From: Scytonema sp. UIC 10036
Lineage (GTDB): Bacteria > Cyanobacteriota > Cyanobacteriia > Cyanobacteriales > Nostocaceae
Direction of reading: 5' to 3'
Assembly (NCBI RefSeq): GCF_009725235.1
Contig: NZ_WJFC01000047.1
Coordinates: 1 to 64,000 of the forward strand
Length of the DNA: 64,000 nucleotides
In this document: in pieces, positions 55,293 through 63,829 of the stretch
How positions within the stretch are numbered: position 1 is the first letter of the stretch
Layout: every line of letters starts with the position of its first letter
The notes under the pieces: model-generated
Seen by the model: the letters and a program-made list of their open reading frames with translations, nothing else
What the model was told of the DNA's origin: nothing
Databases searched by the model: none
Program-made: the position numbers and the translations under genes

Positions 55293-55970
55293 ATGCTAAG
55301 AAAAATTGCCTTTGGGGTTTTGTGGTTGAGCGTTATTATCTACGCTTCCTTCTTCGCCCCAGAAATTCAACCCGATACATTTGAGTTGATTAAAAATCTT
55401 TGTATTGGTGAATGGCAAGGAATTAATCCCCTGGTGATATTGCTTTTTTACATCATGGGTGTCTGGCCTTTGATTTACAGCGCAGTCATCTTTGCGGATG
55501 GTAGAGGGCAGAGGCTTCCTGCTTGGCTGTTTGCCACAGGTTCTTTTGCCGTTGGAGCTTTTGCTCTGTTGCCTTACTTATCGCTTCGTGAACCAAATCC
55601 AAAATTTCCTGGTAAAAAAAATTTGTTTTTGACAATACTGGATTCTCGCTTGACTGGTATTGCCCTAACTGTTGGCGCTGTTGTACTCGTTGCTGGCGGT
55701 ATTGGGGCTGGTGACTGGGGAGATTTTGCACGTCAGTGGCAAACCAGTCGCTTTATCCATGTCATGAGCCTTGATTTTTGTCTGCTGTGTTTGCTGTTTC
55801 CAGCATTACTTCAAGATGATATGTCTCGTCGGGGGCTGGATAATCCTCAGATCTTCTGGTTAGTTACGTTAATACCTCTGTTTGGACCTTTGATTTACTT
55901 ATGTATACGTCCGCCTTTACCAAAATTGGATACAGAGTTTAGAGGTCAGGAGTTAGGGATTGGGAATTAG
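55293..55970 (+). CDS. Multi-pass membrane protein, tandem paralogue 1
   Basis: 225 residues with about six membrane segments ('GINPLVILLFYIMGVWPLIYSAVIFADG', 'LTGIALTVGAVVLVAGGIGAGDW', 'SLDFCLLCLLFPALL'). Conserved points shared with the next gene: 'NPLVILLFYIMG', 'DGRxQxxPxW', 'LPYLxxREPN', 'LDSRLxGIxLT', 'DDMxRRxLDNPxxFW', 'RPP'. I recall a DUF2834-like cyanobacterial/plastid family; function unknown. The C-terminal 'RGQELGIGN' looks repeat-derived. No signal peptide. Confidence 0.72.
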   Translation: MLRKIAFGVLWLSVIIYASFFAPEIQPDTFELIKNLCIGEWQGINPLVILLFYIMGVWPLIYSAVIFADGRGQRLPAWLFATGSFAVGAFALLPYLSLREPNPKFPGKKNLFLTILDSRLTGIALTVGAVVLVAGGIGAGDWGDFARQWQTSRFIHVMSLDFCLLCLLFPALLQDDMSRRGLDNPQIFWLVTLIPLFGPLIYLCIRPPLPKLDTEFRGQELGIGN

Positions 55971-55978
55971 GGAGAAGC

Positions 55979-56662
55979 ATGAATAGAAAAATAGCTCTTT
56001 GGTCATTATGGGCTGGATTTATTGCCTACGTTTTATTTTTGGCACCTCCCCTACATTTAGAGGAAACACTCACTCTTTTGAAAAACATATTTACCCTGAA
56101 TTGGTCAGCAATTAATCCAGTTGTACTCTCAATCTTTGCTCTGGTGGGTATTTTGCTACTCATTTATAGTGGCGTTTTGTTCTTTGATGGTAGAATGCAA
56201 TGGATTCCTTTCTGGCCTTTTGCTTTGGCTGGTGTTGGTGCGGGTATTCTTGGTATTTTGCCTTATTTAGCTTTTCGGGAACCCAATCAAGAATTCGCTG
56301 GACAAAAAGACTCTTTTTTGAATTTTTTGGATTCTCGCTTGTTCGGTATTGTTCTCACTTTAAGCACTCTGCCCATACTAGGTTATGCTTTTGTTTTGGG
56401 TGATTGGACAGATTTTTGGCAGCAGTTTCGCAGCGATCGCTTTATTAATGGTATGAGTTTGGCAGTGTGCCTGTTTTGTCTGTTATTTCCCACCGTACTT
56501 GGTGATGAGATGGCAAGAAGAAGATTAGATAACCCTCCATTGTTTTGGACTGTAGCATTTGTTCCCCTAATCGGTTCACTTGCCTATCTTTGCCTGCGCC
56601 CCCCAATACTGGAAAATAATATTGCTCGGCACAGGCAAACCACATTAGTTCGGAATTCGTGA
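55979..56662 (+). CDS. Multi-pass membrane protein, tandem paralogue 2
   Basis: 227 residues, same fold plan as the preceding gene, starting 8 bp after its stop with a GGGAGAAGC ribosome-binding site. Shared motifs such as 'NPVVLSIFALVGILLLIYSGVLFFDGRMQWIPFWPF', 'ILPYLAFREPN', 'LDSRLFGIVLT' and 'MARRRLDNPPLFW' show an old tandem duplication. Probably forms a heteromeric membrane complex (inference). Confidence 0.72.
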   Translation: MNRKIALWSLWAGFIAYVLFLAPPLHLEETLTLLKNIFTLNWSAINPVVLSIFALVGILLLIYSGVLFFDGRMQWIPFWPFALAGVGAGILGILPYLAFREPNQEFAGQKDSFLNFLDSRLFGIVLTLSTLPILGYAFVLGDWTDFWQQFRSDRFINGMSLAVCLFCLLFPTVLGDEMARRRLDNPPLFWTVAFVPLIGSLAYLCLRPPILENNIARHRQTTLVRNS

Positions 56663-56685
56663 TTTTTCAAAGAAGAATTGCGGAA

Positions 56686-57450
56686 TTACGACTCAATCTT
56701 CAATTTATAAACTTTTGGTAATTGCCACCAGGCTGCATTAGGGTATTCATGGTGTTCGTGATGATAGCCAAAATGATAGCAAGTGAGAAATGACAACCAA
56801 ACTGGAAGTGAAATCGTCTGAGCGCGGTGTGGTTCCGAATAACCTTCTTCTGGTTCTTGATGAGGTAAGAAAGTCCCAAAATAAAATAATTGCAAGGAAC
56901 TTAAGACGGCAGGTATTGCCCAAAAGTAAGTCAAATTACCTTTGGGTATATGGAGTAAGTAATGAGATAGGTTATAGATACTGGTTAAGACAATAATTTG
57001 CTGCCAACTCCAGTAATTTTTCATGAAATATAAATACCAGGCAAAAAAGTTTTTCTGTTTACCGTTGTGGAAATCTGGATCTGATTCAGTTGCCGGGTGG
57101 TGGTGGTGTATCCAATGCTTTTTGATTAATTTATTATAGGATAACCAACCGTAAAGTGACAAGGATAACGAACCAACAAAGTGATTGATTTTGCTATTTT
57201 TAGGAAATACCACTCCGTGCATAGCATCGTGAGCAGTAATAAATAATCCCGTATAGAGAAATGTTTGCCAAATTACGCCTAGTAATAAAGTTAAAAAAGT
57301 CGATTTGGAAAGATCTACTGAAAGTAAATAAGTTAAGCTGGCTGCCCATATACCTATTATGGTAATAGCAATAAAAAGCCCAGTAGTAGATTCACCATTT
57401 AATTTGATTTGAAGTTGAGGACTGGGTGGTTTTTCTAATTCTTGGATCAC
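56686..57450 (-). CDS. crtW: CrtW-type beta-carotene ketolase
   Basis: 254 residues. Di-iron membrane oxygenase that adds keto groups to beta-carotene (echinenone, canthaxanthin). Histidine clusters 'TAHDAMHG' (His74, His78), 'KKHWIHHHHPATESDPDFHNG' and 'CYHFGYHHEHHEYP' are complete, and 'LQLFYFGTFLPHQEP' plus 'PHRAQTI' match Nostoc CrtW closely from memory. Four membrane segments. Ketocarotenoids quench excess light, so it fits the hli remnant 440 bp upstream. Convergent with the membrane paralogues. Confidence 0.93.
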   Translation of the reverse strand: MIQELEKPPSPQLQIKLNGESTTGLFIAITIIGIWAASLTYLLSVDLSKSTFLTLLLGVIWQTFLYTGLFITAHDAMHGVVFPKNSKINHFVGSLSLSLYGWLSYNKLIKKHWIHHHHPATESDPDFHNGKQKNFFAWYLYFMKNYWSWQQIIVLTSIYNLSHYLLHIPKGNLTYFWAIPAVLSSLQLFYFGTFLPHQEPEEGYSEPHRAQTISLPVWLSFLTCYHFGYHHEHHEYPNAAWWQLPKVYKLKIES

Positions 57451-57635
57451 GCTATTGACTCCGTATTTGGTGAAAATTCAAAAAATCATTGCAGGGCAAA
57501 CCTATCGTTCATCAGATAACCTCTGAATCGCGATCGACGCTGTGCTTCAAGCAACACCAACACTTCTATTGTAGAGAAATATTAAGATACTTTAATAATT
57601 ACATACCCGACAACGATCTTAATTCCGTTTACCAC
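57451..57635. other. crtW promoter region
   Basis: 185 bp between the crtW start and the palindromic element; no gene or strong motif is visible. Confidence 0.4.
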
Positions 57636-57843
57636 CTCGTTCCCAGGTTCTACCTGGGAATGCCTTATGAGAGGCTCCGCCTCCTGTGCTCTACCACAAA
57701 GTGCGAGGCAGAGCCTCGCTGTCTGCCCTCGTTCCCAGGTAGAACCTGGGAATGACTTATGGGAGGCTCCGCCTCCTGTACTCTACCTGGAGTGCGAGGC
57801 AGAGCCTCTAGTAATGCATTCCCAGGTAGAACCTGGGAACGAG
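57636..57843. mobile_element. 208-bp palindromic element, copy 2 (GTTCCCAGGT family)
   Basis: Terminal 28-bp inverted repeats 57636-57663 and 57816-57843 are perfect, and each is itself a hairpin (CCCAGGT...ACCTGGG). Inside are two direct subunits, each with GGCTCCGCC and GGCAGAGCC palindromes. No ORF with protein-like composition. Same family as 36351-36600. Target duplications are not evident. Confidence 0.82.
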
Positions 57844-57890
57844 AGTGGGGGTGAGAATTCATGTGGCGAACTAGTAGTGTCTGGTTATAG

Positions 57891-58108
57891 CTATTGAGAA
57901 ATAAGATTGAGTACGTCACGCACTACACTATAGCCATTGAGATCCCACAGTAGATATGCGAGAAAGCCAATCATTGCCAAGCGTCCTTGCCAGAGTTCGG
58001 ATTGAGGCGTAAACCCAAATTTTACAGCATTGCGTTCGCGCTAGCGTGCCGGAGGCAATCGCTGCCGTTGTATGCCTTTTCAGTAGCATCTGTAGGATAA
58101 AGTCCCAT
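57891..58108 (-). pseudogene. High-light-inducible protein (HLIP) gene disrupted by a 35-bp insertion
   Basis: ATG at 58108 with AAGGAAAG upstream begins 'MGLYPTDATEKAYNG', then the frame is thrown off. Removing 58028-58062 gives a continuous 59-residue HLIP: '...NGTVKFGFTPQSELWQGR', 'LAMIGFLAYLLWDLNGY', ending at TAG 57893-57891. The chlorophyll-binding helix (E..xGR..M) is intact. HLIPs are one-helix relatives of light-harvesting proteins that protect photosystem assembly. As it stands the reading frame stops early, so the copy is probably dead. Confidence 0.85.
58028..58062. mobile_element. 35-bp palindromic repeat inserted in hli
   Basis: GCGATTGCCTCCGGCACGCT... has the wording of small dispersed palindromic repeats common in Nostocales. 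Its exact excision restores the HLIP frame, marking it as an insertion. Confidence 0.78.
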
Positions 58109-58355
58109 TGTTAACTTTCCTTAAGTATCTGAATTACATTTTTCATAGTATTAGCTCCCACAGTTGTCGCTATCTGTCTGGAGTGCAAAACAACTCGCTA
58201 ATCCCTAGAATGAGTTTATTAGAGCGTGTGTAAATTTTTATCTAACAAAAGGATTGTAAAAGTTCTATCTACACTACCGAATAGAAGAATTTCTGTATAG
58301 ACAAGTAGTGTTGCTGTATACATTTCATCAAGCTTCAGCTATGGGTATTAACTGT

Positions 58356-58388
58356 CATCGGTCACTGGTTACTGGTCACTGGTCACTG
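58356..58388. repeat. GGTCACT heptad repeat
   Basis: About four units at the 3' end of the phosphatase gene; the last codons lie within it. Confidence 0.75.
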
Positions 58389-59786
58389 TTTCACCTGCAA
58401 AACAACTAATGTCATATCATCGGTATTTTGCCTGTCCTCACCGATAAATTGTTCCACGCGGTCAAATAGATAATCCAGTATCTCTTCCGAACTATTACAA
58501 ATTCGACAAGCATAGTTAAAGGCAACAAGAAGGTTCTCTTCGTCAAAGCGATCGCCACTTGCAGATGCGGCATCAGTTAAACCATCTGTATAGTAAAGGA
58601 TAGTATCGCCCGGTTCTAACTGGGCGCGAGCATCTTCATATTGGCTGCTAGCATCCAAGCCTATCAGCATACCACAGCTATCCAATCGCGTCACTGTTTT
58701 TGTAGTGGCGTGCCACCACATAGGAGGATTATGGGCAGCGTTAGTGTATGACAAAATCCTGGTTAGCGGGTCATACTCAGAGTAAAACATAGTGACAAAG
58801 CGGTGGGAATTTTCCAAATCCGCGTACATCACTCGATTCAGATTTTCCAGAATTTGACCTGGGGTATGACTGTGTAAAACTTCTCCCCGCAACATTCCCC
58901 TCATCATAGTCATAATGAGTCCAGCAGGAACACCTTTGCCCATGACATCCCCAATCACTAAACCCCAACGCCCATTCAGTTCAGCAGAACGACCATTGTT
59001 GTTGTGCTGAATTTGATGGTGATTGGTAGGAATAAAGTCATAGTAATCACCACCAACACGATTGGCTGGTTTACAACGAGCTGCAATAGCTACACCCGGA
59101 ATGGTGGGATACTGACGTGGTAGAAGCCGTCTTTGAATTTCTGCACCAATTTCTAATTCTTGGTCGAGACGTTCTTTTTTCCTCAACTCTACAGCTAATT
59201 CATCGTTTTCAATCGCTACAGCTGTTTGATCTGCAATTAACCGAACTAACTTTTGTCTGGTTTCCGTCCAGCTGTACTCGGGATCGCGACTTAAAACATA
59301 AAGCCATCCTCGTTCTGTATGCTTCACCAGAATAGCCGTGCCAAAGATCTGTATGTCTGGTCCCAAATGGCGATGCATGTGATCGTCTAACATTCCTGTA
59401 TTTGTTGCCAAAGGTTGGGAGTTTGGCACATACGTAATTTGGCTGCTGACTGTTTCTAAGGCTTTGCGGATATTTTTACGCTGATGGCTATCTTGCCAGT
59501 GCAGTTGTTCTAATCTCACTTGACCGTTAGGTTTATACAAAAACAACGCACTTCCATCAGCATCTGTTACCCTTGTCGCCATCAGTGGAATCAGTTCCAG
59601 AAACTGATTGAGATTATTGAAACTTCTGAGGGCAAATCCTAAAGAACTCAGTAAGTCTTGAATTTTGTTTTGTTCGCGATGTAACCGTGCCACAAGTTCT
59701 TTCAGCGCTATGACAGGAGTCACTTCCGTACTAGCACTGGTCGCGTTATTGTCAGTAGGTTGAGAGGGTGGTTGAGACACAGGCAC
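58383..59786 (-). CDS. GAF-SpoIIE (PP2C/RsbU-type) serine phosphatase
   Basis: 467 residues. N-terminal helical linker, a GAF domain (about 45-210, 'FLELIPLMATRVTDADGSALFLY' and 'LVRLIADQTAVAIENDELAVELRKKERLDQELEIGAEIQRRLLP'), then a SpoIIE/RsbU phosphatase domain with metal-binding motifs 'NRVGGDYYDF', 'GDVMGKGVPAGLIMTMMRGMLR', 'HNPPMWW', 'YTDGLTDA' and 'TDDMTLVV'. Such proteins dephosphorylate anti-anti-sigma factors in partner-switching pathways; the ligand of GAF is unknown. Followed on the same strand side by ftsY upstream, with a 516-bp gap. Confidence 0.92.
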   Translation of the reverse strand: MPVSQPPSQPTDNNATSASTEVTPVIALKELVARLHREQNKIQDLLSSLGFALRSFNNLNQFLELIPLMATRVTDADGSALFLYKPNGQVRLEQLHWQDSHQRKNIRKALETVSSQITYVPNSQPLATNTGMLDDHMHRHLGPDIQIFGTAILVKHTERGWLYVLSRDPEYSWTETRQKLVRLIADQTAVAIENDELAVELRKKERLDQELEIGAEIQRRLLPRQYPTIPGVAIAARCKPANRVGGDYYDFIPTNHHQIQHNNNGRSAELNGRWGLVIGDVMGKGVPAGLIMTMMRGMLRGEVLHSHTPGQILENLNRVMYADLENSHRFVTMFYSEYDPLTRILSYTNAAHNPPMWWHATTKTVTRLDSCGMLIGLDASSQYEDARAQLEPGDTILYYTDGLTDAASASGDRFDEENLLVAFNYACRICNSSEEILDYLFDRVEQFIGEDRQNTDDMTLVVLQVKQ

Positions 59787-60302
59787 AGCTATAATTGCAC
59801 TTTACTTAAGCAGATCTTAGATTAGTTATAAATACTTTTGTTCTGAGGTTGCTAAATCATATTGTGACAAGATTGTCAAATTAGCAAGAGTAAAAAGACG
59901 CAGAATTTGCTTTTCATACATATTTTTTTATTTCAGTCAATAGATATATATAGAAGCTAGGTGTTTTGAAAACAAAACAGATTTTGAAATTAGTGCTTTT
60001 TTGACAAGCGCTAAGAGGCTTCCAAATATATCATGAATTTATCATTTTGTCACCCCCCACTAGAAATAATGAAAGTACAAAGTGTCGTGATGTCTACCAC
60101 AGCACTGCCAACATTTAAACTACCATTAGAGAATAATTTGCGATCGACTTTGTCAGGAACTGCGAACATTTTTGAGAGATGTCAACGGTTCCCTTTCCGC
60201 TCCAAAATTACCAACTGATGAGAAAACTAGAATCGCTCAAAAAATACAAAAGGGCACAAAACCTTGCGCCCCCAACATCTACGAACAACTAACCACTAAC
60301 AA
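59787..60302. other. 516-bp intergenic region between ftsY and the phosphatase gene
   Basis: No supported gene. A short plus-strand frame near 60033-60218 lacks any recognised pattern. Contains a GGGCACAAAACCTTGCGCC-like repeat fragment near 60252 and heptads at 60277-60310. Confidence 0.5.
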
Positions 60303-60310
60303 CTAACCAC
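60277..60310. repeat. CTAACAA heptad repeat
   Basis: About four units abutting the ftsY stop codon. Confidence 0.72.
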
Positions 60311-62042
60311 TCAAAAGTGCTTCTACAAACTCGTAGCTAGAAAAAGGTCGTAAGTCCTCAATACCTTCGCCGGCACCAATAAAGCGAATGGGTAAGCCAA
60401 GTTGCTGCACGACAGCAAGAGCGACTCCGCCTTTGGCAGTGCCATCAAGTTTTGTTAAAACGACACCACTGAGCTGTGCTGCTTGGGAAAAGACTTCTGC
60501 TTGTCGCAGCCCATTTTGACCTAAAGTCGCGTCTAAAACCAGCAGAGACTCTACTTTGGCATTGGGGGCTTTTTTATCAATAATGCGACGAACCTTACTG
60601 AGTTCATCCATTAAATTCTTTTTATTTTGCAACCGCCCTGCAGTGTCTACCAAAAGTAATTCTGTTTCTCGTGCTAGTGCAGCAGAAATTGCATCAAATA
60701 CAACGGCTGCGGGATCTGCATTCTTTGCAGGATTAGCAATGACTTCGACACCACTTCTTTGACCCCAAATTTTTACCTGTTCCACAGCTGCAGCCCGGAA
60801 GGTGTCAGCAGCACCAATTAAGCATTTATATCCAGATTTATTGGCTAGGTGAGCAATTTTACCAATGGTAGTGGTTTTACCAACTCCATTCACTCCAGTC
60901 ATTAACCAAATGTTAAGGGTTTCTTTTTCGGGTGCAAAGGAAACCTTACCAGATTTCTGTATCGGCATATCCAGCATCTCCCGAAGGATTGATTTGAGAT
61001 ATGCAATACCTTCTTCTGGTGGTAATGCTTCTTGGCGAAGCCTTGTTTGTAAAGTGCTGATGATGTATTCGGTTGCTTCCACACCCACATCAGCTTGCAA
61101 AAGCAACGATTCTATTTCCGTGACAGCTGCTTGGTTGAGCGGTCCCTGACCAACAATGGCTTTAAGTTGGTTGAGTATATTACGGCGAGTTTTGTCTAAA
61201 CCCTGACGCAGTTTTTTCAGCCAAGTAATTTCTTCAATAGAAATGTCTTCGGGACGCCTCCCCTGTGCAGCCAACACTTCTGTAGACCACAAAAATCCTT
61301 CATCAAAGGCAAACCCAGGAATTTCCTCTTGTTTCTGTGGTGCTGTTGTTGCAGCTGGTTGTACTACCTCTGGTTCTGGTTCTTCGATCGCACTAGCAAT
61401 CAGACGTTCTTGTTTAGCTTGCCTTTCTGCTGCTGCTCTTTCTAAAAAAGAAAGAGTTGCTGGTACTACAGGTGGAGATTCCTCGTTTGAGATAACTGTT
61501 GGTTCTGTAGCCACACCTTCGTCTACAGCTAACTCCCCATCACCTTTAATTTCTAAAGGTGACTCTAAGCTCTCCACTCCTTGTGCTTCAGTTATAGCTT
61601 CTGTAGCTTCCTCTACTGGTGCTACATTGAGTTCTTCTTGAATTTGGGCATTAGTACTTGGTTGACTCAGAAAAACTTCCTTGTCTACCTTGTCTACCTT
61701 GTCTACCTTGTCTACCTTGTCTACCTTGTCTTCCTCCCCCAAGCTTATATCTTCCTGAGGTTGTGTCTCTGTAACTTCTTTTTTTAGCTGAGAAGTTTCT
61801 GTAGTTGCTTCGTCAGATAGAGTGACAGATTGCTCGTCAGCTTGCTGTCTTTGCTGAATGTTTTTGTAAGCTGCTTTTGCATAAGCCAGCAAGTCTACAG
61901 CTACCTCGGTTGCATTCTCTGCCGTTGACGTTGCGGCTAGTTCTGGTTGAGTTTCTTGTACAGCTGGTGTTTCTGGCTGCTTATCTTCAGAGGGAGTACC
62001 AGAAGGCTCATTGTGTTGACGGCGGAACCAATTAAAAACCAT
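60303..62042 (-). CDS. ftsY: FtsY, signal-recognition-particle receptor
   Basis: 579 residues from ATG at 62042 ('MVFNWFRRQHNEP'), chosen because the amphipathic/basic start fits FtsY; a longer frame begins at 62111. A long acidic, Glu/Thr-rich N-terminal region (about 20-260) is followed by the NG domain: P-loop 'GVNGVGKTTTIGK' (about 383-395), 'ADTFRAAAVEQ', 'DTAGR' (466-470), 'TKLDG' (530-534). Docks SRP-ribosome complexes at the membrane. The acidic region holds five tandem 'VDK' triplets encoded by 9-bp repeats near 61681-61730. Next to nusB, as in other cyanobacteria. Confidence 0.95.
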   Translation of the reverse strand: MVFNWFRRQHNEPSGTPSEDKQPETPAVQETQPELAATSTAENATEVAVDLLAYAKAAYKNIQQRQQADEQSVTLSDEATTETSQLKKEVTETQPQEDISLGEEDKVDKVDKVDKVDKVDKEVFLSQPSTNAQIQEELNVAPVEEATEAITEAQGVESLESPLEIKGDGELAVDEGVATEPTVISNEESPPVVPATLSFLERAAAERQAKQERLIASAIEEPEPEVVQPAATTAPQKQEEIPGFAFDEGFLWSTEVLAAQGRRPEDISIEEITWLKKLRQGLDKTRRNILNQLKAIVGQGPLNQAAVTEIESLLLQADVGVEATEYIISTLQTRLRQEALPPEEGIAYLKSILREMLDMPIQKSGKVSFAPEKETLNIWLMTGVNGVGKTTTIGKIAHLANKSGYKCLIGAADTFRAAAVEQVKIWGQRSGVEVIANPAKNADPAAVVFDAISAALARETELLLVDTAGRLQNKKNLMDELSKVRRIIDKKAPNAKVESLLVLDATLGQNGLRQAEVFSQAAQLSGVVLTKLDGTAKGGVALAVVQQLGLPIRFIGAGEGIEDLRPFSSYEFVEALLSG

Positions 62043-62157
62043 TGCAGCTAAAGTTGTTTTAACGTTTCCCCAGCTTGGGGGTAGTAGGTTGTAATGTCCT
62101 TCTACTGACAATCTTATGGTACTATTTTTCTGACCTATGGCGTCAAGTCGCTGCGCT

Positions 62158-62262
62158 CCAATTCGTAGTTCGTAATTCGTAATTCGTAATTGAAGTCAAA
62201 AATTACGAATTACGAATTACGACTTACCAATTATTCTGTCACTGGTCACTGGTCACTGTTGA
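62158..62262. repeat. Paired-arm heptad repeats plus GGTCACT units
   Basis: TTCGTAA units followed by complementary TTACGAA units (hairpin), then GGTCACT units entering the nusB 3' end. Confidence 0.82.
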
Positions 62263-62895
62263 TTTTTTTTGCTCAATGACTCGGCGCAAAACACCGTTGA
62301 TGAACCTGTGGCTATCTTCTTCGCTGTAGCGCTTAGCTAGCTCGACAGCTTCATTGATTGCCACGCTTTGAGGTACTTCAAGATGCTTCATTTCCGCTAC
62401 AGCAATTCTTAAAATATCCCGATCTATGTGAGCAAGGCGAGTCACTTGCCAATCGACTAAGGCGCTAGAAATTTCTTCATCTATAGATTCGCGGTTTTCA
62501 TTAACCGTAAGAATAATGTCTCTTGCGTATTCCCGAACTTCTCTATCTTGGTTTGCCAGTTGAATCAGTTCCGGAAACTCTACAGCTGCGCCTAACTTGT
62601 TAATTGCTGTTTGCGTATACTCGATCGCTTCTTTAACCATTGTTCTAGCAGTTTCGAGATCGTTAGCGCGAGTTTGACTGCTCAACAAGCGATCGTTACT
62701 GCGCTGTAGTTCTGCTGCAGCGTTATCTAGGGTATCCTGCACTTCAGATCTTAAGGTGCGTACTGCCGCAAGTACTAATTTGGGTACTAGCCGATCTTGC
62801 TCCATCTTCTCCAATTTTTTGGGATTAACTGGCAACTGGCTGAGGCTTAAAAGTGCCAGTTCACGGGCAATTTGACGGGGTTTTCGCTCTTGCAT
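62239..62895 (-). CDS. nusB: NusB antitermination factor
   Basis: 218 residues. N-terminal '[19 protein letters not shown]', a central helical insert rich in Glu/Gln/Arg typical of cyanobacterial NusB, and C-terminal '[53 protein letters not shown]', the RNA-binding NusB core. Binds boxA with NusE (S10) in rRNA antitermination. Sits between DUF502 and ftsY on the same strand. The last codons overlap a heptad repeat. Confidence 0.95.
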   Translation of the reverse strand: MQERKPRQIARELALLSLSQLPVNPKKLEKMEQDRLVPKLVLAAVRTLRSEVQDTLDNAAAELQRSNDRLLSSQTRANDLETARTMVKEAIEYTQTAINKLGAAVEFPELIQLANQDREVREYARDIILTVNENRESIDEEISSALVDWQVTRLAHIDRDILRIAVAEMKHLEVPQSVAINEAVELAKRYSEEDSHRFINGVLRRVIEQKKSTVTSDQ

Positions 62896-63002
62896 AAAAG
62901 TTTATGGAATGGTTAGGGGGTAGGGGGTAGGGGTTAGGTTTTATTAGGGACGCAAGACTCTGAGCCTGTACGTAGTTGATGGTGCCAACTAAGGCTAGAC
63001 TG

Positions 63003-63042
63003 ACAATTAGCAATTAACAATTAGCAATTAGCAATTAGCAAC
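63003..63042. repeat. TTAGCAA heptad repeat
   Basis: About five to six units directly after the DUF502 stop codon, between it and nusB. Confidence 0.8.
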
Positions 63043-63043
63043 T

Positions 63044-63829
63044 TTAACCCTCTTCAAGAGGCATAACCTGGCGTTTTGTCTCCAGAGGAGGAACTTCTAG
63101 TTTGCGCTCTTTTGGAATTACTAATGGGGCTAACGTTGTATTTGGAGAAACAATCCCACCAGAGACTATAATCTTAAACGCATCTTCAATAGACATTGAC
63201 AGGTTAACAACCTCTTCTTCCGGAACAACTGCATACCACCCCGTTGTGGGATTGGGGGTTGTCGGGATAAAAAGGCTTAACATTGAATGAGACATCTGAG
63301 ACTGAATCTCATTGCTTGTATTGCCAGTGACAAAAGCGATCGCCCACATTCCCCGTCGTGGATACTCTACTAAAACAACACGGCGAAATTTGCCATTTGT
63401 ATCTTTTAATAGTGTTTCTAAAAGCTGCTTGAGAGTTTTATATACCGGTCCGGCTAAAGGAATTGCCTGTAGGAGCCGCTCACCCACATCCAGTAACCAC
63501 CGTCCTGCAATGTTCCTAGCCATTAAGCCAATCAAAAGAATACTCAGTAACGGCACCATTAGCCCTACTAGAAGATTCAGTATGTTGACTAAAATAGGAT
63601 GCATCCCCTGAAATGGATTCAGTTGTTTGGGAATTTGAGTTAAAAAGTTAACAACCCAAATTGCAACAGTGATCGTTAACCAGATTGTAGTAGCTAGGGG
63701 AATAACGACTAACAAACCTGCAATCAGGTCATTTTTGAGGTCCTGTTTCCAGCGATTGATTGCCAAACCCCTATTCTCCTTTTTTAGGCTTGTGGAATTT
63801 TTTTTATTGGTACTCATATTATTAGCCAT
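63044..63829 (-). CDS. DUF502 membrane protein
   Basis: 261 residues. Two N-terminal membrane helices ('LIAGLLVVIPLATTIWLTITVAIWVV', 'ILNLLVGLMVPLLSILLIGLMA'), then 'IPLAGPVYKTLKQLLETL', 'RRVVLVEYPRRGMWAIAFVTG', 'LFIPTTPNPTTGWYAVVPEEEVVNLSMSIEDAFKIIVSGG', the DUF502 signature. Function unknown; the plant homologue is a membrane protein of the same fold. Order DUF502-nusB-ftsY is familiar in cyanobacteria. ATG at 63817 is an alternative start. Confidence 0.93.
   Translation of the reverse strand: MANNMSTNKKNSTSLKKENRGLAINRWKQDLKNDLIAGLLVVIPLATTIWLTITVAIWVVNFLTQIPKQLNPFQGMHPILVNILNLLVGLMVPLLSILLIGLMARNIAGRWLLDVGERLLQAIPLAGPVYKTLKQLLETLLKDTNGKFRRVVLVEYPRRGMWAIAFVTGNTSNEIQSQMSHSMLSLFIPTTPNPTTGWYAVVPEEEVVNLSMSIEDAFKIIVSGGIVSPNTTLAPLVIPKERKLEVPPLETKRQVMPLEEG

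Noticed and set aside
60033..60218. 61-residue plus-strand frame
   Set aside because: No recognisable pattern or ribosome-binding site, ends abruptly; could be a gene fragment but cannot be supported.
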